Origin: Candidatus Arcticimaribacter sp.
Lineage (GTDB): Bacteria; Bacteroidota; Bacteroidia; Flavobacteriales; Flavobacteriaceae
Length of the DNA stretch: 7,083 nucleotides
Direction: 5' to 3'
NCBI GenBank assembly: GCA_011526275.1
Contig: WTJP01000122.1
Coordinates: forward strand, 1-7,083
The position numbers and the translations under genes are program-made. Positions 1 to 7,079 of this stretch are shown here, one piece after another. Each line of letters opens with the position of its first letter. Position 1 is the first letter of the stretch. Below the pieces are notes generated by a model, which saw nothing but the letters and a program-made list of their open reading frames with translations, was not told the DNA's origin and did no database searches.

Positions 1-109
1 AGTCATCATCAGCAAGATCATTTAGCTGAACTCTTTCACCTGTATTGGTAAATGAAAGCTGCTCGGAGAATCTCAAAACATAGCTTTCTTTCTTGTTAGC
101 CTCAGGCAT
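1..109 (-). CDS. 5' end of a divergent gene, product not recognised (partial)
   Basis: Read on the minus strand, an ATG at 109-107 opens a frame that stays open for 36 codons to the window edge. The peptide starts MPEANKKESYVLRF and continues with SEQLSFTNTGERVQLNDLADDD. It is hydrophilic, with no signal peptide or membrane segment, so the N-terminus looks cytosolic. I do not recognise the family, and a start further upstream in the same frame cannot be excluded. It is transcribed away from the MarR gene across a 62-base gap. That arrangement is common for a MarR-type regulator and one of its targets, so co-regulation is possible but not shown. The reality of the gene rests on an uninterrupted frame with plausible composition in a short stretch; the function is open. 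Confidence 0.6.
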   Translation of the reverse strand, partial: MPEANKKESYVLRFSEQLSFTNTGERVQLNDLADDD

Positions 110-139
110 GTAATTGTTTTTAACTACGCATAAAAGAAT

Positions 140-147
140 TAATTTCG
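140..147 (+). promoter_or_regulatory. Candidate promoter of the MarR gene (-7 element)
   Basis: TAATTTCG at 140-147 matches the Bacteroidetes -7 consensus TAnnTTTG with one mismatch. A TTG at 114-116, with a 23-base spacer, could serve as the -33 element, at the long end of the accepted spacing. Transcription would begin near 152-156, leaving a leader of roughly 15-20 bases before the ATG at 172. No alternative in the 62-base gap looks better, but AT-rich DNA gives such matches by chance. The divergent gene must also have its promoter in this gap; I see no clear one on that strand. Confidence 0.35.
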
Positions 148-150
148 TAT

Positions 151-162
151 TGTTAACTAACA
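151..162. promoter_or_regulatory. Short palindrome, possible autoregulatory operator
   Basis: TGTTAACTAACA at 151-162 is a perfect 5-2-5 inverted repeat lying at the expected transcription start of the MarR gene. MarR proteins are dimers that bind palindromes and often repress their own promoter. It contains AACTAA (155-160), which also occurs in the right arm of the larger inverted repeat in front of the SusC gene. The palindrome is short and made of low-complexity bases, so it may be coincidental. Confidence 0.3.
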
Positions 163-171
163 TAAATTTTC

Positions 172-654
172 ATGGAAACTTTAAATAAATACTCTGGCAT
201 AATGATCAGTATTCGAAAGATAGTCCGAGCAATTAATCTGGAATCAAAGAGAATCGAAAAAGATTATAGTCTTAGTATTCCGCAATTACTCACATTGAAG
301 TTTTTAGAAGAAAAAACAGAATACAAGAGTAGCATGAAGGAATTAAAAGAGCACTTATCGCTTAATGCCAGTACTGTGTCTGGTATTGTTGCACGTCTTG
401 AGTCAAAAGGATTAATCGCACGACTACCCAATCCTTCCGATAAAAGAAGTACTCCTATTGTCTTGACTTCTAATGGAAATAAACTAATTAAACAAACCGA
501 TGAATCTCTACACGAGCGTGTAATGCGTAAATCAAATTCTTTAACAGAAGAAGAATATCAGCAGATATTAGTTTCTTTTCAAAATATTATAGAAATTTTT
601 GATATTGAAAATGTTGATGCATCACCGATAATTAGCGGTCAAACAGATATTTAA
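172..654 (+). CDS. MarR-family winged helix-turn-helix regulator, CosR/EctR-like
   Basis: This is a 160-residue cytosolic DNA-binding protein of normal MarR length. The N-terminal helix (about 8-35, with MISIRKIVRAINLESKRIEK) is followed by SIPQLLTLKFLEE (35-47), a helix-turn-helix whose recognition helix lies in SLNASTVSGIVARLESKGLI (63-82), and a wing with the family signature SDKRSTPIVLTSNG (89-102). A C-terminal dimerisation helix runs from about 105 to 143. The pattern of an 'IRxIxRAI-L-S' helix followed by 'L-x-PQLLxLxxL' recalls the CosR/EctR/GbsR-like regulators of compatible-solute genes in other bacteria; this is from memory, not a search. It lies 78 bases before the SusC gene on the same strand and diverges from the partial gene at 1-109. 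It likely represses or tunes the SusC-SusD-BCCT operon through the inverted repeat at 682-705. No cysteine is present, so a cysteine-based redox switch is unlikely. The ATG at 172 is the only start giving the full N-terminal helix with a plausible promoter before it. Family assignment is firm; the target and the signal are inferred. Confidence 0.93.
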   Translation: METLNKYSGIMISIRKIVRAINLESKRIEKDYSLSIPQLLTLKFLEEKTEYKSSMKELKEHLSLNASTVSGIVARLESKGLIARLPNPSDKRSTPIVLTSNGNKLIKQTDESLHERVMRKSNSLTEEEYQQILVSFQNIIEIFDIENVDASPIISGQTDI

Positions 655-681
655 AGCTTATATCACATAACATATTCATGT

Positions 682-705
682 AATTAGTTTCTGTAGAAAC
701 TAATT
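682..705. promoter_or_regulatory. Perfect 10-4-10 inverted repeat, candidate MarR operator
   Basis: The left arm AATTAGTTTC (682-691) and right arm GAAACTAATT (696-705) are exact reverse complements around the spacer TGTA. The repeat sits two bases upstream of the -7 element at 708-715 and covers the likely -33 region, so a bound dimer would block RNA polymerase. Its 24-base length and dyad symmetry fit a MarR-type site, and the nearest regulator is the MarR gene that ends 27 bases upstream. A transcription terminator for the MarR gene is less likely: the stem is AT-rich and no T run follows it directly. Confidence 0.6.
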
Positions 706-715
706 CGTACTTTTG
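684..715 (+). promoter_or_regulatory. Promoter of the SusC-SusD-BCCT operon
   Basis: TACTTTTG at 708-715 is a full match to the Bacteroidetes -7 consensus TAnnTTTG. A -33-like TTAG at 684-687, three of four matches to TTTG, lies 20 bases upstream and falls inside the left arm of the inverted repeat. Transcription should start near 720-724, giving a very short leader before the ATG at 733. No ribosome binding site is visible, which is usual in this phylum. Confidence 0.6.
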
Positions 716-732
716 TCTTTAAATTAATTTTT

Positions 733-3700
733 ATGCAGAAGTATGTATCGTTAGTATTGTTCCTTTTTAGTTTAAGCATTTATGCTCAAGAATCGGTTTT
801 GAATGGTGTTGTTACAGACGAGAATAACACTCCACTTCCTGGTGCTACTGTTCAAATACAAGGAAGTCAAGATGGAGTTATTACAGATTTTAATGGAAAT
901 TTCTCTCTCGATGTCAATTCAGACACAACAATTGAGGTGTCTTACACAGGATATGAAAAATACATTCTTACCGGACCCTTTGACCGCCAAGTTCAAATTC
1001 AACTTATTCCTTCTAATGCCTTAGAAGAAGTAGTCATTACGGCATTGGGAATTAGACGTTCAGAAAAGGCTTTAGGCTATGCTGTTCAAGGAATTAAGGC
1101 AGGTGAAATTTCAAAGGTGAAAGCCACAAATGTTGTTAATTCCCTTGCAGGAAAAGTGGCTGGAGTAAATATTACTGGATCTGCAGCTGGACCTTCTGCC
1201 TCATCAAACATCAATATTCGTGGGGCATCTTCTTTAATGGGAAATAACCAACCCTTGTTTGTTGTTAATGGAATGCCCATCACTAACGACCTTTATACAT
1301 TTGACGACGGTTTAAACGGTTCAACTTCAATTGATTTTGGTAATGCAGCGCAAATCATCAATACAGACGATATAGAAGCGATAAGTGTACTTAAAGGACC
1401 TGCAGCATCTGCTTTATACGGCTCGAGGGCCGCGAATGGAGTTATTCTTATTGAAACTAAAACAGGAAACTTTGCCAAAGAAGGTTTAGGGATTGAAATC
1501 AATTCAAGCATTCAAATTGCTAATCCCCTCAAATTACCTGATTATCAAAATCAGTATGGTTCTGGTGGTGGTGGAAAATATAGCTACTTAAATGGGTCTA
1601 CCTATATTGGTGCAAATGAAAATTATGATGCCTATGGTGAAAACTGGGGGCCAGCGTTAAACGGTCAGTTGATCAAGCAATTTAATTCTAATGGTGAAGC
1701 GGTACCCTTTTCTAAATCACCCAATAATGTTAGAGATTTTTATCAAACCGCACTAACCCACAGCACAAATGTGGCTATCAATAGTTCTTCTGAAACAGGT
1801 CAAAGCCGTTTTTCATATACACATTTAGACAATTTAGGATTGATTCCTAATACAGATTTAGACCGAAATACTTTCCAATCTAGTTTAGGAAAAAGTTTAT
1901 TGGACGGTCGTTTAAAGATTCAATTCAATAATATGTTTGTGCGTTCGACTTCAAATAATATTCCTAATTCGGGTTATGACGAATCCTCTTCAGTAATGTA
2001 TGGTTGGTTGTGGTTTCCAAGACAAGTAGATATCGACGACTTACGCGATTATTGGCAGCCCGGTAGAGAGGGTGTAGAACAGCGTTATGCAGAAAACCTT
2101 TGGGTAAATAACCCATGGTTTATTGCTTATGAGAACACTAATGCTTTCCAGAGTAATCGTCTAATCTCCAATCTTCAGCTTTCTTATGACATTAATGATA
2201 AACTAGGAGTACGCTTTAGATATGGCGCAGATTATGTAGATGAACAGCGACAATACAGAAGAGCACCTTCTACAAAAGCGGTCTTAAACGGTAGTTACCG
2301 TGAAGACGAAATCTCTTTTAGAGAAAGTAATGCCGAACTGATTGTTGATTTTGATCCCAGTCCAGAAAAAGATAATCCTTTGGATGTAAACTTAAAACTG
2401 GGAGGGAATCTTATGTCACAACAGGCTAATTTTGGTGTTGCCAACAACCCTGAATTGCAAATCTTTGGGGTGGGACCATCTGTATATACTTTAGCTAATT
2501 CACGTTCTGGAGTATTAGTAGAATCTCAAAAAACCAATGCAGAGATCACAAGTGTTTTTGGTTTAGTAACCTTAGATTATAACAACTGGGCCTATTTAGA
2601 TTTAACTTATAGAAATGATTGGACCAGTACGCTGGTTAATCCATTAGTGGGAATCGAAAACTCTAATTTTAGTTTTGGGTATCCGTCTGCATCAACCAGT
2701 GTGATTTTAAGTGAGGTATTAGATTTAAGTGATAAAATTAACTTCTTAAAGCTTAGAGCTTCTTATGCTGAGGTGGGAAATGGCGCACCTGCTTATTCTT
2801 TTGGAAATACTTACACGCCGCAAGCGGCCTATGGTAATACGCCTGTATTTACTGCTGGAAGCACCATCTCTGATCCAGACCTTAGAAATGAACGAACAAG
2901 AGCAACCGAATTTGGAGTGGATTTACGTTTATTCAATAATAAAATAAACATCGATATGACGCTGTATCAAATGAACAGCTTTGATCAGATTATTTCTTTG
3001 CCTGTAGCAAAGTCTAGTGGATATGATTTCACCTTAACTAATGGGGGAGAAATCAGTAACAAAGGGATTGAAATTGCAGCTAGATTTAATTGGGCAGAAA
3101 CAGAGGATTTCTCCTGGGATACTCAAATTAACTATGGACGTAATAGAGCGGTTGTAGAGTCTCTTCCGGATGTAATTAAAAGTGGGAAGTATTCTATTGT
3201 CGCCGATATTTTCCCTGGAGATGAAGGGGGATCAGATTTAGAGCTTGTTGCCGAAGAAGGAAAACTTCTTGGTCAATTATACGGTCTAGGGTTCCAACGA
3301 GGTCTTAATGATCAAATTATTCATGAAAATGGATTGCCTTTACACACGACAGAAAAAGTATCTGCGGGATCTTATCAACCAGACTTTCGTTTAGGTATTT
3401 TAAACAGCTTTAGCTATAAGAATTTTAACTTATCTTTCTTATTTGACGGTCAAGTAGGAGGAAATATTTATTCTCGTTCGCACGCATTATACGCCACTGC
3501 AGGAACGATTACGAATAACGACGATCCTAACTTACCACTCTCAACACTAGATGGAAGAACAGTATATAGCGTTGACTATAATACAGCTGGAAACCCAGTT
3601 TATACTTTGGAACAACAGGGAGGGGTTATAGCCCCTGGCTTAATGTACAATGCTAATGGTGATCTTGTAGAAAACTCGGTGTCTGTTCCTGCAGGAGGGG

Positions 3701-4023
3701 CCGCTTACACAGGATATTTTTATAATTACTACGGAAATGGGTTTAACCGTGACAATATAGAAGCAGCCACTTACGATGCTACCTATTTTAAATTAAGAGA
3801 ATTAAGTTTGAGTTATACTCTTGAAAATGATTTAGTAAATCAATTGGGATTACAGTCTGCTGTAATTTCTCTCGTTGGCAGAAACTTGTTGTTATTTAGT
3901 AAAGTTCCAACGATTGATCCAGAAACCTTCTCTATCAGAAACGGTTTATTTGTCAACGGATTTGAAAGTACCTCTATTCCATCGATGAGAAGTTTTGGAT
4001 TGAATCTTAACCTAATTTTTTAA
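733..4023 (+). CDS. SusC/RagA-family TonB-dependent outer-membrane transporter
   Basis: This 1096-residue protein is of usual length for SusC. It should form the outer-membrane barrel that, with its SusD partner as a lid, imports a ligand using TonB-ExbBD energy. A signal peptide covers 1-18 (hydrophobic core VSLVLFLFSLSI, cleavage after IYA). A carboxypeptidase-regulatory-like (CarboxypepD_reg) domain spans about 22-93, with GVVTDENNTPLPGATVQIQG and YTGYE. The TonB-box-like LEEVVITALG is at 97-106. The plug domain (about 107-245) carries the SusC/RagA hallmarks NIRG (161-164), PLFVVNGMPI (174-183) and LKGPAASALYGSRAANGVI (220-238). The barrel fills the rest and ends in a strand finishing with phenylalanine (LNLNLIF), as outer-membrane barrel proteins do. 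No frameshift or truncation is seen. It is the first gene of a tight operon, 10 bases before the SusD gene. No FecR/sigma-interacting N-terminal extension is present, so it is not an anti-sigma-coupled transducer. Family is certain; the substrate is unknown and need not be a glycan. Confidence 0.97.
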   Translation: MQKYVSLVLFLFSLSIYAQESVLNGVVTDENNTPLPGATVQIQGSQDGVITDFNGNFSLDVNSDTTIEVSYTGYEKYILTGPFDRQVQIQLIPSNALEEVVITALGIRRSEKALGYAVQGIKAGEISKVKATNVVNSLAGKVAGVNITGSAAGPSASSNINIRGASSLMGNNQPLFVVNGMPITNDLYTFDDGLNGSTSIDFGNAAQIINTDDIEAISVLKGPAASALYGSRAANGVILIETKTGNFAKEGLGIEINSSIQIANPLKLPDYQNQYGSGGGGKYSYLNGSTYIGANENYDAYGENWGPALNGQLIKQFNSNGEAVPFSKSPNNVRDFYQTALTHSTNVAINSSSETGQSRFSYTHLDNLGLIPNTDLDRNTFQSSLGKSLLDGRLKIQFNNMFVRSTSNNIPNSGYDESSSVMYGWLWFPRQVDIDDLRDYWQPGREGVEQRYAENLWVNNPWFIAYENTNAFQSNRLISNLQLSYDINDKLGVRFRYGADYVDEQRQYRRAPSTKAVLNGSYREDEISFRESNAELIVDFDPSPEKDNPLDVNLKLGGNLMSQQANFGVANNPELQIFGVGPSVYTLANSRSGVLVESQKTNAEITSVFGLVTLDYNNWAYLDLTYRNDWTSTLVNPLVGIENSNFSFGYPSASTSVILSEVLDLSDKINFLKLRASYAEVGNGAPAYSFGNTYTPQAAYGNTPVFTAGSTISDPDLRNERTRATEFGVDLRLFNNKINIDMTLYQMNSFDQIISLPVAKSSGYDFTLTNGGEISNKGIEIAARFNWAETEDFSWDTQINYGRNRAVVESLPDVIKSGKYSIVADIFPGDEGGSDLELVAEEGKLLGQLYGLGFQRGLNDQIIHENGLPLHTTEKVSAGSYQPDFRLGILNSFSYKNFNLSFLFDGQVGGNIYSRSHALYATAGTITNNDDPNLPLSTLDGRTVYSVDYNTAGNPVYTLEQQGGVIAPGLMYNANGDLVENSVSVPAGGAAYTGYFYNYYGNGFNRDNIEAATYDATYFKLRELSLSYTLENDLVNQLGLQSAVISLVGRNLLLFSKVPTIDPETFSIRNGLFVNGFESTSIPSMRSFGLNLNLIF

Positions 4024-4033
4024 TCACATAGTT

Positions 4034-5497
4034 ATGAAAAACATAAAACACTTTCTATATACCATCGCTCTATTCACAGCAGTAGGATGTAGTGATTTTG
4101 AAGAATTGAATTTAAACCCTAATGAACCTACAAAAGTTTCTTCTGGAGTGTTATTTACTTCTGCAATAAGAACAAGCGTACAAACGACCTCTAACGAGGC
4201 CTTTTTATTATCTAATAATGCAGCACAGTTAACCGCAAAAACACTTCGTGCCGAGGTTGATTTTTATGGATGGAACGCTTTCCCCACTGTTTGGGAAGGA
4301 CTCTATGAAAGTTTAACCGATATCAACAATGCAATTGTTATCGCTCAAGAAGAAGAAAATGCTAAAATGGAAGGGGCGCTTATGGTCATGCAGGCCTGGA
4401 TTTTTTCTCAATTGACAAATGCTTATGGTGACATTCCTTATAGTGAGGCCATTGATGGCTTAAATGCGAATTTCACTCCTGTTTATGATACACAAGAATC
4501 AATTTACACAGATCTTCAAGCAAGACTTACACAAGCCACAACAAAGTTAAATGCTGCAGGAAATATTGAAGGAGATATCTTATATCAAGGTGATGCAACA
4601 TTATGGGTAAAGTTTGCCAATTCTTTGAGACTGCGTTTGTTGATGTATGCTTCTGAAAAAACAAATGTTACAGATCAATTCGCACAAATTGTTGATGAAG
4701 GTCAAATCTTCTCAAGTAATGAGGAACAAGCCACTCTTAAATTCTTATCTAGCTTTCCTAATCAATTTCCTACTTTACCATTAAAGCAAGGTGATTTTGA
4801 TGCAGTAGCTATTTCTATATCTGCGGTAAATGCATTACAAGCATATAATGACCCAAGATTGAGCCGTTATGCTCGTCCAGACAATTTAAACTTTGACAAC
4901 CCAACTTTTACTGGAGTTTCTAATGGGGTAGGTGGGCAAACTGGATCACGTCTAGGATTAGCTTATTTTGATTACCCTAGTCATATAACTGCGGGAGAGC
5001 AAGGATTATCCTATGCAGAAGGAATTTTAATGACCTATGCGGAAGTAGAATTTCTGTTAGCAGAAGCCACTGCTAAAGGATGGATTTCTTCTAGTGTTGA
5101 AACACATTACAAGCAAGGAATTTATGCCTCTCATTTATACTATGAAGTGGACTATACACCAAATGGATGGACAGATTTTGAAGACTTTTATCAAAACTCT
5201 GGGATAGCATACAGTGCCACACTAGATATCTGGAAGCAAAAATGGTTAAGTATGTTTTTTACCGCACTGGACCCTTACTTTGAGGTAAGACGTTGGTATA
5301 CACAAGTGAACGGTTTTGATGGTCTCCCATTTTTAAATCGACCCATTGGGAATAATTCAAACAACTATGAATTACCCATGCGTTTTCTTTACCCTGGCCA
5401 AGAGCAAAGTTTAAACGCAGAAAATTATAACGAAGCCAATAGTAGGTATAGTACGCCTAAACTGATTAACGGTAAAATGTGGATCGTTAGCGACTAA
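4034..5497 (+). CDS. SusD/RagB-family surface lipoprotein (SusD-like_2 type)
   Basis: This 487-residue substrate-capturing lipoprotein is expected to sit on the cell surface over the SusC barrel. The lipoprotein signal peptide ends in the lipobox AVGC with the modified cysteine at 19. The following SDFEE fits the acidic lipoprotein export signal that sends Bacteroidetes lipoproteins to the outer face. Family features, in order, are LNLNPNEPTKV (25-35), a helical TPR-like region from about 85 to 215 with AYGDIPYSEA (130-139) and LWVKFANSLRLRLLMY (190-205), YAEVEFLLAEATAKGW (335-350), and the C-terminal LPMRFLYPGQEQSLNAENYN (447-465). These point to the SusD-like_2 branch rather than the classical starch SusD branch; this is from memory of motifs. 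Ten bases separate it from the SusC stop and seven from the BCCT start, so all three are co-translated from one message. Ligand-binding residues cannot be assigned from sequence alone. Confidence 0.95.
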   Translation: MKNIKHFLYTIALFTAVGCSDFEELNLNPNEPTKVSSGVLFTSAIRTSVQTTSNEAFLLSNNAAQLTAKTLRAEVDFYGWNAFPTVWEGLYESLTDINNAIVIAQEEENAKMEGALMVMQAWIFSQLTNAYGDIPYSEAIDGLNANFTPVYDTQESIYTDLQARLTQATTKLNAAGNIEGDILYQGDATLWVKFANSLRLRLLMYASEKTNVTDQFAQIVDEGQIFSSNEEQATLKFLSSFPNQFPTLPLKQGDFDAVAISISAVNALQAYNDPRLSRYARPDNLNFDNPTFTGVSNGVGGQTGSRLGLAYFDYPSHITAGEQGLSYAEGILMTYAEVEFLLAEATAKGWISSSVETHYKQGIYASHLYYEVDYTPNGWTDFEDFYQNSGIAYSATLDIWKQKWLSMFFTALDPYFEVRRWYTQVNGFDGLPFLNRPIGNNSNNYELPMRFLYPGQEQSLNAENYNEANSRYSTPKLINGKMWIVSD

Positions 5498-5504
5498 ACA
5501 TCAT

Positions 5505-6989
5505 ATGAAGAAATATTTTGATATTCACCCCCAGGTCTTTTATCCTTCGATCGTATTGATCGTTGGATTTATTTTGTTATCAATTTTTGGTGGAGAGCCC
5601 GTTAGGTTATTCTTCTCAGAAGCATCAAAATTGATTACACAATCCACCGGATGGGTATTTATTCTGGGGGTGAATTTCTTTATTGTCTTTTGTTTATGGT
5701 TGGCCTTAGGTCAATTTGGAAAAGTCAAGATTGGGGGAGAAAAAGCGAAAACAGAGTTTAGTTTATTCTCTTGGTTCTCCATGCTGTTTTCTGCAGGAAT
5801 GGGAATTGGTTTATTGTATTTTGGTGTGTCAGAACCGATACAGCACTTTTTAAAGCCTCCCATGCCACAAGCAAGCACCGCAGATTTAGCCATACAAGCC
5901 TTAGACTTTACTTTTTTACACTATGGGCTTCACGCCTGGTCAATCTATTGTATCGTGGGGCTTTCCCTTGCTTATTTTGCATTTAATCGCGGGTTGCCTT
6001 TTTCTTTGCGGTCTATCTTTTATCCTATTATTGGAGATAGAATCAAAGGAATTTATGGAAACATAATCGATATTGTTGCAGTGGTTGCCACCCTTTTCGG
6101 TTTGGCCACCTCCTTAGGATTTGGTGCGAAACAAATTGCAACGGGTCTTCAATTTCTTTTCGACATAGATGCGGGAGTTAATACGCAAATTACTGTTATT
6201 CTAATCATTACCATGATAGCTACTATATCTGTGGTTACAGGGTTAAAGAAGGGGGTTCGTTTTTTAAGCCGTTTGAATATGATATTAGCCTTGTTTTTTT
6301 TGACTTTTGTTTTGTTCTTGTCAGACACATTAAATGTTTTGGGAATATTCATTGAGAGTACCGGTATGTATTTTGATCGCTTTATCGAAATTGGAACCTG
6401 GTCTTCTTCATTTGTTGATTCAACTTGGCAAAATAACTGGACGATATTTTATTATGCTTGGTGGGTAGCATGGGCGCCTTTTGTTGGGATGTTTATAGCG
6501 CGTATATCAAAAGGGAGAACCTTCAAAGAATTTGTATTGGGTGTTTTGTTCGTTCCGACTTTGATGACTTTCTTTTGGATTAGTGTCTTCGGGGGATCAG
6601 GTCTTTTGCTAGAAATAGAAACACCTGGGGTACTTTCCAACCCAGTCCTAAAAGATGCTTCCACTTCTTTATTTGTCTTTTTAAAAAACTTTCCCTTTTA
6701 CACCTTTACGAGTATTTTAGGGATATTTATGGTCTCTGTGTTTTTTGTGACTTCTTCAGATAGTGGCTCTTTGGTAATAGATAGTATTACTTCAGGAGGA
6801 AAATTAGATGCTCCCATTGGACAGCGTATTTTTTGGGCTTTGATCGAAGGATTTGTTGCTATAGCACTTCTACTAGGAGGTGGATTAGCTGCCATGCAAA
6901 CGGCTTCTGTTAGTACAGGGATTCTCTTTTTACTGATTCTTTTTGTGATTTGTTACTCTCTTATCGTTGACTTGAAACAAAATTTTTAG
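5505..6989 (+). CDS. BCCT-family transporter (betaine/choline/carnitine type)
   Basis: This 494-residue inner-membrane carrier has about 12 membrane segments and the LeuT-type fold of its family. The family signature is clear: WWVAWAPFVGMFIARISKGR at 319-338. The segment SAGMGIGLLYFGVSEP (96-111) has the GMGIG motif (98-102) found in sodium-coupled betaine carriers such as BetP, whereas some proton-coupled choline carriers have a charged residue in it. VTSSDSG (415-421) has the Thr-Ser pair (416-417) that aligns with the second sodium site of BetP, so sodium coupling is likely. The TM4 segment LHYGLHAWSIY (138-148) gives aromatic-box residues Y140, W145 and Y148, with W320 from TM8; the first is tryptophan in BetP. 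Only about 9 residues precede the first membrane segment and about 7 follow the last, so the long charged C-terminal osmosensor tail of BetP is absent. The start lies seven bases after the SusD stop, which places it in the operon. Likely substrates are glycine betaine, choline, carnitine, DMSP or ectoine-like compounds; which one is not determined. Confidence 0.96.
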   Translation: MKKYFDIHPQVFYPSIVLIVGFILLSIFGGEPVRLFFSEASKLITQSTGWVFILGVNFFIVFCLWLALGQFGKVKIGGEKAKTEFSLFSWFSMLFSAGMGIGLLYFGVSEPIQHFLKPPMPQASTADLAIQALDFTFLHYGLHAWSIYCIVGLSLAYFAFNRGLPFSLRSIFYPIIGDRIKGIYGNIIDIVAVVATLFGLATSLGFGAKQIATGLQFLFDIDAGVNTQITVILIITMIATISVVTGLKKGVRFLSRLNMILALFFLTFVLFLSDTLNVLGIFIESTGMYFDRFIEIGTWSSSFVDSTWQNNWTIFYYAWWVAWAPFVGMFIARISKGRTFKEFVLGVLFVPTLMTFFWISVFGGSGLLLEIETPGVLSNPVLKDASTSLFVFLKNFPFYTFTSILGIFMVSVFFVTSSDSGSLVIDSITSGGKLDAPIGQRIFWALIEGFVAIALLLGGGLAAMQTASVSTGILFLLILFVICYSLIVDLKQNF

Positions 6990-7037
6990 ATACTTCCCAA
7001 TAGATTTTTACTCATTTTTTGAATAAACATTCAGCCT

Positions 7038-7079
7038 TTGTCCCATTGTCCCACCCCCTAGGGATGGGACGTGGGACAA
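7038..7079. repeat. Nested inverted repeat built from TGTCCCA/TGGGACA units
   Basis: The outer arms TTGTCCCA (7038-7045) and TGGGACAA (7072-7079) pair over 8 bases. The inner arms GTCCCA (7048-7053) and TGGGAC (7065-7070) pair over 6, around a GC-rich centre with CCCTAGGG (7056-7063). The two layers are separated by TT on the left and a single G on the right. The result is a strong, GC-rich hairpin in otherwise AT-rich DNA, 48 bases after the BCCT stop. It could act as a terminator or mRNA-stabilising hairpin for the operon, or be a REP-like palindromic element. No T run follows within the four bases left in the window, and none follows on the other strand, so a classical intrinsic terminator is not proven. 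The stretch 6990-7037 before it shows no gene. Confidence 0.7.

Noticed and set aside
682..705. Terminator for the MarR gene
   Set aside because: The stem is AT-rich, no T run directly follows the right arm, and the repeat abuts a promoter element, so an operator is the better explanation.
1086..1511. Antisense open frames of 65-72 codons inside the SusC gene
   Set aside because: They lie wholly within a certain coding gene, have no promoter or recognisable protein, and read as reverse-frame translations of SusC plug-domain codons.
733..5497. Polysaccharide utilisation locus
   Set aside because: A SusCD pair is present, but there is no glycoside hydrolase, lyase, sulfatase, hybrid two-component sensor or ECF/anti-sigma pair, and the third operon gene is a BCCT carrier. 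Flanking genes outside the window could change this.
5711..6895. Antisense and alternative-frame open stretches inside the BCCT gene
   Set aside because: All are 60-71 codons, overlap a clear membrane-transporter gene and show no family features.
6950..6989. Truncation or frameshift of the BCCT C-terminus
   Set aside because: The frame runs through the last expected membrane segment and ends naturally; the bases after the stop do not code for a continuing tail in another frame.
6990..7037. T-rich stretch after the BCCT stop as an intrinsic terminator
   Set aside because: The T runs at about 7006-7010 and 7015-7020 are not preceded by a stable hairpin; the strong hairpin lies downstream of them.
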